This document shows, in pieces, positions 32,501 through 39,897 of a stretch of 57,344 bases of DNA (position 1 is the stretch's first letter; each line of letters starts with the position of its first letter). The position numbers and the translations under genes are program-made. The notes under the pieces are model-generated. The model saw nothing but the letters and a program-made list of their open reading frames with translations, did no database searches and was not told where the DNA came from. Origin of the DNA: a virus; the IMG/VR virus record IMGVR_UViG_3300037010_003065, positions 1 to 57,344 of that record. One strand, 5' to 3'.

Positions 32501-34700
32501 CGGGTATGGGACCTGGAATGGCAACACCTGGACCGCGGCCTCTGTTATTGGTGACTACACCATCACAGCTATTGCCGAGGCTGACGGCGTCACCACCAGG
32601 ACCTTCGTTGTTCACGTGGTTGCGGCGCCGACATTGATGCCTCCGACCATGAACGTGCTGTACGGGCAGGTGGTGCAGCTGACGCCGTCCTTCACCGGCT
32701 CTGGTACCGTCGACCACGGCATCGGCGCGGTCACGTCCGGCACCTCCTTCAACACCGCTCCCATCACTGCCAAGACCACGTACACGCTCACAGCCACGCT
32801 CGGCGCTGATGTCCTGTACCCTACGTCTGTCATCACACCCGCTACAGTCACTGTGGCACCGTTGACACCACTGAGCCCGTACATCACCGTCGGCCACCAG
32901 AAGCAGTTCAGTTCCTCGGTCACGGGTGCGGTCAACACCAACATCACCTGGTCTGTAGACGGGATCGTTGGCGGCAACGCCTCCGTTGGCACCATCTCCT
33001 CAACGGGTCTTTACACCGCTCCTGCGGTACAGGGTCCCCACGAGATTGAGGCGACTGCTACCTGCGATGGCATCACGAAACAGGTCGCGACGATTTATGT
33101 GGTTCCGGAGCCTGTTGCTACGTCCTTGAACGTGAGCACTGACAATCCCCTCTACGGCGACGTCGTGATGGTGAGTGCTTACTACTCTGGCGCGTACGCA
33201 TACATCGGAACCTCGCAGGGTGCATCTGACATCACTGAGACGGCGCACTCATCCGTGGAGGATGGGCTTGACCACTCTGTCGCTCACGCGTCTGCGGCGA
33301 TCAAGATTCCTACGCGTATCTGGCTTCGTGTCTTCGATGAGGCTGGCGATTTCGTCGACACCTCCGTCCTCGTGACGCCGCAGACGGTGACACTGAGCCC
33401 GATCCAACCGACCGCCGCCAAGATCTCCGTGGGCTATCAAGCTACGTTCGTCTCCTACGTTGGTGGTGCCCTTGACACCTCCATCACCTGGACTGCCACC
33501 GGCGGCGTCTTCAACGGAGCCACGTGGCAGAGCCCTTCTAGCCCCGGCGACTACACCATCACAGCTACGGCTGTTGACGGTAAGGCAGTGGCAACGGTCA
33601 TTGCTACGGTAGTTCCACTTCCAGTGGCTGATCGCATTGACGCGGGGTTGAACCCCTGTCTCTATGGTGGCACCACCACCATCACTCCCTTCTTCGCGTA
33701 TGGTGTCGGCACCATCGACAACGGTGTCGGTCGTGTCACATCCGGACACTCTATTCCGATTGCAGCGGTGTTCGAACCACGAACGTACACCCTCACGGTC
33801 ATGAACGTGGCGGGACAGATCGCACAGGCCAAATTGACGGTGAACCCACAACCCGTCGTGGTCTCGCAGATCATGCCCTTCGAGCCCACACGCATGGCCA
33901 GGTCCACGACTCGCTTCTCAGCGAGTGTCTCAGGAGCTGTCGACAACTCCATCACCTGGAGCGCCAGTGCCGGTTCCATCGACGTCACGGGCAAGTGGAC
34001 GGCGCCTGACATCGCTGGTACTGCTGAAATCTTCGCGACATCTAACGCGAACCCCAACTGCTTTGCCTCAACTACTGTGACGGTGATACCGGCAACAGTC
34101 GTGAGCCTCCAGACGAATGCTCTATACCCTAATCGCTTGGAGATGTACGTCAACGACTTCCAAGGTCCGCTGGTGTCTGACACTCTCGGATCGTTTGATC
34201 CACGCAGAGATCTGGACATCTACAACGCCGGCACCCTCGTGACGCCTCGTGCTTTTACTTTCGACGAGCCCAACAATCGGTACCTCATCTACTTCAAGGA
34301 CGCGCTGAGCTACGACGCCCTCGTGCAGGCGATCCACCACATTCCATCTTCTCCCTTCCACGGCATCAACGCCACGGAACAGAACCCGCAGAACGTGCCC
34401 GGCTTCGCGCTAGTTGCTGTTCGTGTGGATCAGATCGACGGCGACAACGACGTCATCGTGAAGGCGTTCTATCACGTGCCGGAGGGCAAGGTTCCTGCGA
34501 ACGTGCCGGTGCTGCTGCTCTGGGAAGTTGACAACGCCGCCTACGTCATCATCGACGGGCCCGGCATCAGCACTGGTCAGCAGCCTGCAAATGGTGAATA
34601 CGAAATTGCAGGTGTTTCTGCGCTGACCACGCTGACACTACACGCGTACAACAGCCAAGACCAGATCGTTGGCACGGGATCAGACACTATCCTCGTTTAG
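29511..34700 (+). CDS. Giant Ig-like repeat protein, chimeric (1729 aa)
   Basis: ATG at 29511, 2 bases after the upstream stop, inside an operon-like junction (GGGAG upstream). Residues 1 to about 450 (to ~30870) are coded with many A/T-ending codons; from there on the gene has the C/G-ending style of its neighbours. The second part contains six tandem units of about 164 residues (starting near 31140, 31640, 32130, 32620, 33105 and 33620). Each has an NPLYG-type strand, a TYTLTV strand, a P..V.LSPI turn, a GAVNT.I.WS strand and a TI.A.A closing strand, which is two Ig-like domains per unit. The C-terminal ~200 residues (from ~34095) form a separate domain with NRLEMYVNDFQGP. Likely a head fibre or surface adhesin on the virion (inference). 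Confidence 0.8.
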   Translation: MSAQLTYNMMTTRGTSGWEGGGSSFWGVTPTNSNSPALSPGITGTFAGVSGTWTVTSFDAEHGVVSLSPAINLDAFPLTLQQAWPWAGPGCGTYALPLFTATFTAVPTITNFVVSPLSLDAGATVTIDIGYEYAGNNAINAGTGAWYLHWIPTSADSWCIRFPLRVQQKAGVYTYGDVSNATPLSTAGSVFHGYNMPYGGKPYIDYGVNKLCGYLADVQNMSGISAAVRYVNLPSVLYSSEMYLDYIEVWGTGKGTFDFTLTARDTVASDASPYRVMIAVGTGTDSQGFFPAHSASSNIPDVSLRAYPAGGGASYSIADATPEVLATGRTRFYDNPTTSTTYTLVVGAGIYGPFPPASQSISVEVSAITVAPPYTSNGQTTVTAGYQLQWYHGAITGVTDSHVYWSTNGGTLSSSYSADPYVYLTAGQQPGTYTIWNYAPVNYPQGAKASATYTVIPAPSIQAFYVDASTITAGHAITTHYTYQDGSGRLTYPDSNGNSITSATSGNTFTTDPINQVGSYSITLTVQNALNQGTASRNLTVTVVAPPVIGSFTASPNSPLYGDSVTLHPVFSSGVGVISGIGQVVSGGGYAVPNLTTYTTFTLTVTNAAGDSVSATLGVNPQTPAVSNITPANPSDLYGTALDFDAVVTGAVNTAVQWSVDNVVGGNSTVGTISASGLYTAPSAAGSHTIKAAAAALTSVFKTTTVTVIPPASAQLTVNNSNPLYGANVTLTPTYANGTAVLGTYQGGNDISGSLVSGQGISAGPVTTVMTYWLRVTGPLGDIHDASVPVNPKNVTMLPLTPAGITRSISTQTQFATAVSNAVNTGINWSCSAGSIDANGLWTAPAAPNANVTITATSKANGSVSVSTTANVVPLVAVTTFDATPSTIPYGGTSSIHLVFQNAVSAHLSGGTLSQDVTTGQYITTPALKTTTVYTFTGTNVANDTITQTLTVTVQPVVLSPITTITPYVVAGRPIAFTATVTQAVDTNVVWYAVGPGGYGTWNGNTWTAASVIGDYTITAIAEADGVTTRTFVVHVVAAPTLMPPTMNVLYGQVVQLTPSFTGSGTVDHGIGAVTSGTSFNTAPITAKTTYTLTATLGADVLYPTSVITPATVTVAPLTPLSPYITVGHQKQFSSSVTGAVNTNITWSVDGIVGGNASVGTISSTGLYTAPAVQGPHEIEATATCDGITKQVATIYVVPEPVATSLNVSTDNPLYGDVVMVSAYYSGAYAYIGTSQGASDITETAHSSVEDGLDHSVAHASAAIKIPTRIWLRVFDEAGDFVDTSVLVTPQTVTLSPIQPTAAKISVGYQATFVSYVGGALDTSITWTATGGVFNGATWQSPSSPGDYTITATAVDGKAVATVIATVVPLPVADRIDAGLNPCLYGGTTTITPFFAYGVGTIDNGVGRVTSGHSIPIAAVFEPRTYTLTVMNVAGQIAQAKLTVNPQPVVVSQIMPFEPTRMARSTTRFSASVSGAVDNSITWSASAGSIDVTGKWTAPDIAGTAEIFATSNANPNCFASTTVTVIPATVVSLQTNALYPNRLEMYVNDFQGPLVSDTLGSFDPRRDLDIYNAGTLVTPRAFTFDEPNNRYLIYFKDALSYDALVQAIHHIPSSPFHGINATEQNPQNVPGFALVAVRVDQIDGDNDVIVKAFYHVPEGKVPANVPVLLLWEVDNAAYVIIDGPGISTGQQPANGEYEIAGVSALTTLTLHAYNSQDQIVGTGSDTILV

Positions 34701-34709
34701 AGGTGCAAC

Positions 34710-34853
34710 ATGACCGAGACAGCGCCCGCTCTAGTTCCAGTACAGCCCGCTGAGAAGCAGGGGGAATCAGAGCACTCTGACCACTTCAACGTCTGCCCCA
34801 AGTGCGCATTTCCGAAATCTGAAACGCGTCCTTGTCTCTGTGACTTCAGCTAG
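34710..34853 (+). CDS. Small Cys-containing protein (47 aa)
   Basis: ATG at 34710 follows AGAGG by 5 bases; the frame ends TAG at 34851. MTETAPALVPVQPAEKQ ... HFNVCPKCAFPKSETRPCLCDFS: a disordered N-terminus and two Cys-x2/x-Cys pairs, CPKC and CLC, enough for a small zinc site. Located between the Ig-repeat gene and another small virion-region gene. Confidence 0.6.
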   Translation: MTETAPALVPVQPAEKQGESEHSDHFNVCPKCAFPKSETRPCLCDFS

Positions 34854-34917
34854 TACTGATTCAGAACTTTTCAGCTCTCCTACAGACAGGCTCAATCCTT
34901 TTCAAGGAGCACCTTCG

Positions 34918-35145
34918 ATGGCCAAGATTGCCAACCCCGACCGCACTGCCATGAACCGCCTCTACGCCAAGGAAATGGCGCGTGGTGGCGTGAAGTTCGC
35001 CGCTGTTCTGACCAAGGGCGAGAACGGCTCCGTGACTCCTGATGGCGCCTTCAAGGACCACGAGGAGTACCTGAGCACCCTCGAGCAGGTCATGAAGGAA
35101 GACAAGAAGGTCGCGTTCGATCCCAACGACCCGATCATGGACTAA
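34918..35145 (+). CDS. Small head-region protein (75 aa)
   Basis: ATG at 34918 follows AAGGAG by 8 bases; an in-frame start at 34840 overlaps the previous gene and lacks a site. MAKIANPDRTAMNRLYAKEMARGGVKFAAVLTKGENGS...; the KFAAVL element resembles the KFAATL element at the N-termini of the prohead protease and the protein at 35252. Followed by a hairpin at 35179. Function unknown. Confidence 0.65.
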   Translation: MAKIANPDRTAMNRLYAKEMARGGVKFAAVLTKGENGSVTPDGAFKDHEEYLSTLEQVMKEDKKVAFDPNDPIMD

Positions 35146-35178
35146 GACGCCAGAAGGCGCCTGTCCACCGTCGATCGA

Positions 35179-35222
35179 AGCCCCATGTATTGGCTCCAAC
35201 CGTGGGGCAAGTACATGGGGCT
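35179..35222 (+). terminator. Long-loop hairpin, possible terminator
   Basis: Perfect 11-bp stem AGCCCCATGTA / TACATGGGGCT separated by 22 bases, followed by TTCG. The loop is long and the T-tract short, so it could be a weak terminator or an RNA processing signal between the genes at 34918 and 35252. Confidence 0.5.
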
Positions 35223-35251
35223 TTCGTAGTTTGCTGCAAGGGATTTTTTCG

Positions 35252-36460
35252 ATGAAGCCAAAATTCGCCGCCACTCTCACCGAGATTCTCCGTCCTGGAA
35301 AGGTCGTGCATGGTCTCACGGCGTCGCCCATGAAGATCGCGGCAGTGAACGTCGTAGGCTTCGACGTCGCGGTGGTAGGCATGAGCGAGGGGAAGGAGGC
35401 TGTGCACAAGTTCCGCGCCACGTCCTCGCTTGTACATCGTCTCGCCTTCGAGAACCATCGCGGGATCCAGCGCCTGGCTTCCATCGTCCTGATCGCGGGC
35501 GATGGCAAGTTCGGCATGTACGTGAACGAGAGCATTCGTGCCCACGGCCTCCCCACGGACCCGAAGATGAATTGGGACGCGTACATCAACGCCGTTTACC
35601 GTAATGTCGCAGGCGCGAATCCGGACATGCGTGAGGACGCGATCTACTACGTCATCGTCACGAACCTCTACAACCGCGACTACCTCGCACGCTTCAACCC
35701 CGCGCAATCGCCGCTACCAGCTGACGCTCCCCTCGAAGAGAAAGTGACGGCGTTCCTAAAGCAGATGTTCCGGATGCGCGTGTCTGAGGCCGTCGAATAC
35801 TGCCAGAGCCAGTTCGTGATGGATCGGAATCAAGCTGAGAAGTACGATGTCACGCCTGGTGGCTACTCCCTCGACAGCGGCAATGAAGGTGACACCGACT
35901 ACAGCCAGCACCACACCCTCGTGAACGACAACGCCCATACCGATCAAGAGATCGCGATGGAGCTCCGTGAGTTCCGTACAAAGTTCCAGCAGTGGCTGAG
36001 CAAGAAGAAGGGACCGACCGAAGCTGAGCTCATGCTCAAACTCTTTGATGCCTCCCTCTCCATCGGCGATCGTGACTTCTCGGAACTGCAGAAGCGGTGG
36101 GAAGTTATTGCGCCCGGCAAGTCCGTCTCATACATGTCCAAACTCCTCCGGCAGCTCGGTGAACTGCTCGAGGATTTCGCGGCCACTGGCCAAGTCCCTG
36201 GCTTCGAGCAACTCATCAAACGCCAGAAGCAGCGGACTCAGAAGGCTTCTGCAGAGGTCGGCAACGACAACGCGGAAGTGCATGTCCCTGGCTACGGCGT
36301 CATGAGTCTCGGCTCCGTGAAGCGCAAGATACAGGACTACGCCCGCGCGATCGCCAACGAGGCCGCGAAGAACAACTACACCGGCATCGCTCACTACGCC
36401 TACGGAAACGGCGTCCTGAAGGCGATGATCGAGACTGTCCAGGCTGCCGAGAAGAATTAA
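35252..36460 (+). CDS. Head-region protein with protease-like N-terminal motif (402 aa)
   Basis: ATG at 35252, with AAGGGA 11 bases upstream. It begins MKPKFAATLTEILRPGKVVHGL, nearly the same as MKRKFAATLAEPVLKPGD of the prohead protease. Then follow a compact beta segment (MKIAAVNVVGFDVAVVGMSEGKEAVHKFRATSSLVHRLAFENHRGI), a helical middle containing WDAYINAVYRNVAGANPDMREDAIYYVIVTNLYN, and a helix-turn-helix-like SYMSKLLRQLGELLEDF. A C-terminal domain (PGYGVMSLGSVKRKIQDYARAIANEAAKNNYTGIAHYAYGNGVLKAMIETV) follows a TQKAS linker. No family recognised. Confidence 0.68.
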   Translation: MKPKFAATLTEILRPGKVVHGLTASPMKIAAVNVVGFDVAVVGMSEGKEAVHKFRATSSLVHRLAFENHRGIQRLASIVLIAGDGKFGMYVNESIRAHGLPTDPKMNWDAYINAVYRNVAGANPDMREDAIYYVIVTNLYNRDYLARFNPAQSPLPADAPLEEKVTAFLKQMFRMRVSEAVEYCQSQFVMDRNQAEKYDVTPGGYSLDSGNEGDTDYSQHHTLVNDNAHTDQEIAMELREFRTKFQQWLSKKKGPTEAELMLKLFDASLSIGDRDFSELQKRWEVIAPGKSVSYMSKLLRQLGELLEDFAATGQVPGFEQLIKRQKQRTQKASAEVGNDNAEVHVPGYGVMSLGSVKRKIQDYARAIANEAAKNNYTGIAHYAYGNGVLKAMIETVQAAEKN

Positions 36461-36462
36461 AC

Positions 36463-36531
36463 TCCCGAACCTTTTGTGTCGATGTATATTGACGAGTAAG
36501 TCGTATACGTAGCCGAGAGAAGAGTTCGGGA
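36463..36531 (+). promoter_or_regulatory. Nested inverted repeats in the leader of the next gene
   Basis: An outer 8-bp stem TCCCGAAC (36463-36470) / GTTCGGGA (36524-36531) encloses an inner stem GTATA (36484-36488) / TATAC (36504-36508) with a GAC/GTC extension. This fills most of the 98-base gap between 36460 and 36559. It could be a structured RNA leader, an operator or a long-loop terminator; no T-run is present. Confidence 0.35.
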
Positions 36532-36558
36532 TCTAATCTTCCGGTGACGCGAGGATTC

Positions 36559-36792
36559 ATGCGTGTAGCTGCTACGGCCACAAGTGCGAAACTGCCCTGT
36601 GTCGGAATATGCAGTACCGAACGTAGAAAGATCCAGGAATGCGCCGGGGATTCGTTCCCGACTTGTGTATCTTGTTTCATGAAGAACATGGGTGCAGCGT
36701 CTTCTAAGCGCTACTCCAATCCGAAGGCCCGTGAGGAGCATGCAGAACGCATGAAACTTTGGTGGGCAGAACGTAAAAATTCAATCCACTAA
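36559..36792 (+). CDS. Small zinc-finger-like protein (77 aa)
   Basis: ATG at 36559 follows GAGG by 4 bases; a GTG at 36544 is an alternative. The protein has PCVGICSTERRKIQECAGDSFPTCVSCFMK, a C-x3-C ... C ... C-x2-C arrangement, followed by a positively charged helix (NPKAREEHAERMKLWWAERK). This looks like a small nucleic-acid-binding protein. It lies 10 bases upstream of a gene with sigma-like features. Confidence 0.62.
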   Translation: MRVAATATSAKLPCVGICSTERRKIQECAGDSFPTCVSCFMKNMGAASSKRYSNPKAREEHAERMKLWWAERKNSIH

Positions 36793-36802
36793 CGGAGGGG
36801 TT

Positions 36803-37546
36803 ATGGCGGAGAACAGCGCTTATTTTGAAGCCATCACCGCAGCACGCGCAATGCTACTCGATGACCCACAGGGGCTTGACCACACACTTTCGCTTGAGAC
36901 CCAAGCGGAGATGATGCGAGAGCACGTGGGTGACTACATGAAGGACAATTTCCCATCCTTCGTGAAGTTCCTTCGACTCCTTCCAAGCGAGGACCAGGAG
37001 TTGCTTCTCAGCTACTACATGCTAGGGAAGCCCCAGTGGTGTCTCGCAAAGCTGTACCGCTCGACGCAAACTGTGTGCTCGGTGAAACTGCGCATGGCTG
37101 TGAAGAAGCTGGGGACCATCGCGATTTTCCACGGCCACCCCACCGTTGACACCATGACACCAGTCCTTGAGAAAGCCGGCATCAACAAGCTCATCGAAAG
37201 GGCACCGCTGGTCACGACTGCCACCCTCATCGTTGAGTACCGCGCCTCCAGGTCCTTCGCGCTCGTCGCCAAGAAGTTGGGTGTGATGAGGCCGCAAGTT
37301 CGCAGGGCTCTTTCCACAGCAGCGAAAACACTCCTAGCGTCCAGCGCCGACGAAGAAGTCGCGTTGGGCGCTTACGTTTTTGGCCTCATTGACAAGGCCT
37401 CGAGTAGTGGCCAAGGGTACAGCCAGCGAAAACTCGACAAGCACACGCACGTCTATCGCCAGGATCCGTCACTCCTCGGGTCGTTTAGGATCCCGGTGAT
37501 GCACCCAGAATTCGAACATGTGCTGACGTCCCGCGCGTGCTTCTGA
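36803..37546 (+). CDS. Possible sigma-factor-like / helix-turn-helix protein (247 aa)
   Basis: ATG at 36803 follows GGAGGGG. The stretch SFVKFLRLLPSEDQELLLSYYMLGKPQWCLAKLYRSTQTVCSVKLRMAVKKLG (about residues 49-102) has the rhythm of sigma region 4: LP..(D/E)QELL..YY, a short turn, LA..Y..S..TV...L..A...L. A second helix-turn-helix-like segment, TATLIVEYRASRSFALVAKKLGVMRPQVRRALSTAAKTL, follows at about 136-175. Large phages encode such factors to direct late transcription; the assignment rests on pattern only. It could equally be a terminase small subunit or another DNA-binding protein. Confidence 0.5.
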   Translation: MAENSAYFEAITAARAMLLDDPQGLDHTLSLETQAEMMREHVGDYMKDNFPSFVKFLRLLPSEDQELLLSYYMLGKPQWCLAKLYRSTQTVCSVKLRMAVKKLGTIAIFHGHPTVDTMTPVLEKAGINKLIERAPLVTTATLIVEYRASRSFALVAKKLGVMRPQVRRALSTAAKTLLASSADEEVALGAYVFGLIDKASSSGQGYSQRKLDKHTHVYRQDPSLLGSFRIPVMHPEFEHVLTSRACF

Positions 37547-37696
37547 ACCACGATCATCTTCTATGGCGTGATGCAAGTAGCGTCAGGCCTGAATCAGTCC
37601 CCACTAGTGCAGAAGAACACGTACCCTCCAGGCACTACCGAAGACAGAGCCTGAAAGAGGAAATCGTCTTTCCGCTTCCTATGTGAGGAACGGCCT

Positions 37697-38017
37697 ATGT
37701 CGCTGCGTACACCCACTCACTACCTTGGTCAGAAAGAAAGCTCCTTCGCGAAGGAGGTCGCGCTCCTTCTGGCCGGCGTGAAATCAGAAGCTCAGGTGAA
37801 TCCGAAGATCGCGTCACGTCTGAGCAAGATGGGATTTCGGCACCTGGCCGGAAACGTGTTCGAGCTCCCATCAAAGAATGAGTTGTGGGAAGTGCGAGGC
37901 GGTTCCATCGTGAAGCTGACTGGCTCTGAGATCGACGCCGGCGAGACGCTGGTCTCGGCAGATTCGGAGAACCCCGAGTCCTCTCTTCAGAACTTCCTCT
38001 ACGATCTGACGTTCTGA
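37697..38017 (+). CDS. Hypothetical protein (106 aa)
   Basis: ATG at 37697 follows GAGGAACGGCCT. Compact sequence MSLRTPTHYLGQKESSFAKEVALLLAGVKSEAQVNPKIASRLSKMGFRHLAGNVFELPSKNELWEVRGGSIVKLTGSEID, with a helical start and a C-terminal beta-hairpin. The 150-base gap before it (37547-37696) shows only short imperfect inverted repeats. No family recognised; it leads the block of large unknown proteins that runs to the terminase. Confidence 0.65.
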   Translation: MSLRTPTHYLGQKESSFAKEVALLLAGVKSEAQVNPKIASRLSKMGFRHLAGNVFELPSKNELWEVRGGSIVKLTGSEIDAGETLVSADSENPESSLQNFLYDLTF

Positions 38018-38024
38018 GGTTCAC

Positions 38025-39308
38025 ATGCCCAAGAAGATCTACGCATCCGTCATCGACAGCATCCTCGACGACATTGCTCCGAACGAAGCGCAGCTTCAGA
38101 AGGGCATTGACGTCAAGGACCTGAGCGAGGGCTACATCGACAAGGCCTTCCTGAAGGAGATTGCTGGCGACAGCGAACACACGTCCATCCCAGGTGGAAA
38201 CGGCATGACGGCATCCGTGCAGGAAGACTGGGCAGGTCGGAGCCAGAAGGTGTTGGCGAAGGCTGACGGCCTCCTCCACAGCATCGGTGCTCCTGACGAC
38301 GCGTTCTCAGTCACCGACGCGAAGGTTCGTGAGTCCATCCGTCGCGCACTCAACAGCGGCATCTCCCCTCTGAAGGTCACAGCGATGCTGAATAAGCTCG
38401 CGGAGCAAGCGGTCTTCAATCGGACTTATGCCGATGACTTCCTCAAGTCCCAGTCCGGTCTTCTCGGTCTCGCCTACATCGAGCCTAACCACTTCATGGG
38501 TTCCTGCGACAAGACCTTCAACAAGCTCAAGAGCGCTGGCCGGAAAGTCACCGCCCTGGCTGTGAAGGCTTGCGACGCCTGCGTCGGCTGCACCCACTGC
38601 AAGACCGCTTCCGAAGGCCTGAAGCGTTGCGCCCTCTACGGCAAGCCCATCGTCGAGACGGCCTCTGATGTACGGAACCTCCTGAAGGAGAAGAAGTACG
38701 GGACCAAGAAGGCTGCGCTGGTCGCGCGTCACAACGGGATGCAGGCGCCGGAGTTGAAGCAGGCTCCTGAGCGCACTCTCATTGCGACCACCACTCGTAC
38801 CGCCGGCGACAAGAACATTGTCGAGTCCAAGACGTTCACCGCCAAGGATGTGGAGAAGCAGCTCGGTAATGGTGCCGATCTCCAGCACATCTACCACGGC
38901 GCCCGGGGCCAGTTCGGATCCATGGTCGCTTCTGCGGCCGTGAAGAAGTTCATCGCCTCCCTCAAGGGTTCGAACGCGAAGATCGCGCTGCGGCAACTCG
39001 ACTGCGCACTCCTCAAGCGTCGGCTCGCAGCCACCGAGACCATCATCGGCGAGAGCAAGTGCGCCTCCTGTGCCATGCGCCAGGGCATGCACTGCGGCTT
39101 CACCGGCGGTACGATTCTGTCGTTCCCCGGCATGGAGAAGGTCAGCTCCAGAAACAAGATCGCTTCCTCCGGCCCCGAGGTCGATGGCACCGCGGTCCTG
39201 GACGAATACGATCTCACACGCCGAGCTTCTGTCGTGATCGCTGACACGAAGCCGCTTGATCGGTTGGATGTGGAGATGCCGGCCACTTTCGGCCTGAATG
39301 TGGAGTAA
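38025..39308 (+). CDS. Cys-cluster protein of the head-to-terminase block (427 aa)
   Basis: ATG at 38025 follows GAGG. Helical N-terminal ~120 residues with repeated SVIDSILDDI / IRRALNSGISPLKVTAMLNKL elements. Then LLGLAYIEPNHFMGSCDKTFNKLK and a Cys-rich group ACDACVGCTHCKTASEGLKRCALYGK (about residues 183-207), and near residue 345 a second group CASCAMRQGMHCGF. Each could hold zinc or an iron-sulphur cluster. Lys-Lys-Ala linker (KYGTKKAALVARH) present. No enzyme family recognised. Confidence 0.68.
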   Translation: MPKKIYASVIDSILDDIAPNEAQLQKGIDVKDLSEGYIDKAFLKEIAGDSEHTSIPGGNGMTASVQEDWAGRSQKVLAKADGLLHSIGAPDDAFSVTDAKVRESIRRALNSGISPLKVTAMLNKLAEQAVFNRTYADDFLKSQSGLLGLAYIEPNHFMGSCDKTFNKLKSAGRKVTALAVKACDACVGCTHCKTASEGLKRCALYGKPIVETASDVRNLLKEKKYGTKKAALVARHNGMQAPELKQAPERTLIATTTRTAGDKNIVESKTFTAKDVEKQLGNGADLQHIYHGARGQFGSMVASAAVKKFIASLKGSNAKIALRQLDCALLKRRLAATETIIGESKCASCAMRQGMHCGFTGGTILSFPGMEKVSSRNKIASSGPEVDGTAVLDEYDLTRRASVVIADTKPLDRLDVEMPATFGLNVE

Positions 39309-39311
39309 TGC

Positions 39312-39896
39312 ATGACCGTTCGATCTCAGGACTTCATCCCGGAGGATGATCGCGTTGTCCCTGCGGACAGCGTCGCTACTCCGCCTCCGGTTGAAGGTAT
39401 TCCGGTGATAGTGAAACCGGTGAAGGCCGTCGGCATGACCCTCATCAAAAACATGATTGAGGAACAGAGCACGGACATTTCCTTCATCACGAAGCTGATC
39501 GCCCTTGAGCTCGCATGCGCCACCGAGGAACTTCAGAATCTGAAGGACGACGACACTCTGAAGTACAGTCCCCAGTCAATGAACCTGAAGATGCGGCCCA
39601 TCACGGAGCGGATCAAGGCCCTCCGCGAACTGGCTCGTACCCTCACTGAATCCGACGCTCTCTCGAAGCGCGACATCCTTAACTTCGACGGCCCCAAGTT
39701 CCAGTACGCTGTCCGGGCTCTCATCGGCTTCTTCAGCGATGCCATCGTCCAGGCCGGCTACGACCAGAGCGCCCGCAACGCCATTCTCAAGTCCTTCCGT
39801 ACAATCAGCGGCCAGCGTGAAGAGGCACTACGCCGCGACATCGAACGTCTGGATGGTTCCGCAATCGCAACCCAAACCCCCAAGAGTGAGGATTAA
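39312..39896 (+). CDS. Hypothetical helical protein (194 aa)
   Basis: ATG at 39312, 3 bases after the previous stop, with GGAG upstream. Disordered Pro/Val-rich first 35 residues, then long helices (MTLIKNMIEEQSTDISFITKLIALELACATEELQNLK; RPITERIKALRELARTL; FDGPKFQYAVRALIGFFSDAIVQAGYDQSARNAILKSFRTISGQ). Size and helicity would suit a small terminase or head completion protein; nothing specific confirms either. Confidence 0.65.
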   Translation: MTVRSQDFIPEDDRVVPADSVATPPPVEGIPVIVKPVKAVGMTLIKNMIEEQSTDISFITKLIALELACATEELQNLKDDDTLKYSPQSMNLKMRPITERIKALRELARTLTESDALSKRDILNFDGPKFQYAVRALIGFFSDAIVQAGYDQSARNAILKSFRTISGQREEALRRDIERLDGSAIATQTPKSED

Positions 39897-39897
39897 G

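Noticed and set aside
37573-37656. 27-codon plus-strand frame starting MQVASGLNQ
   Set aside because: No ribosome binding site; the region is more likely an untranslated gap.
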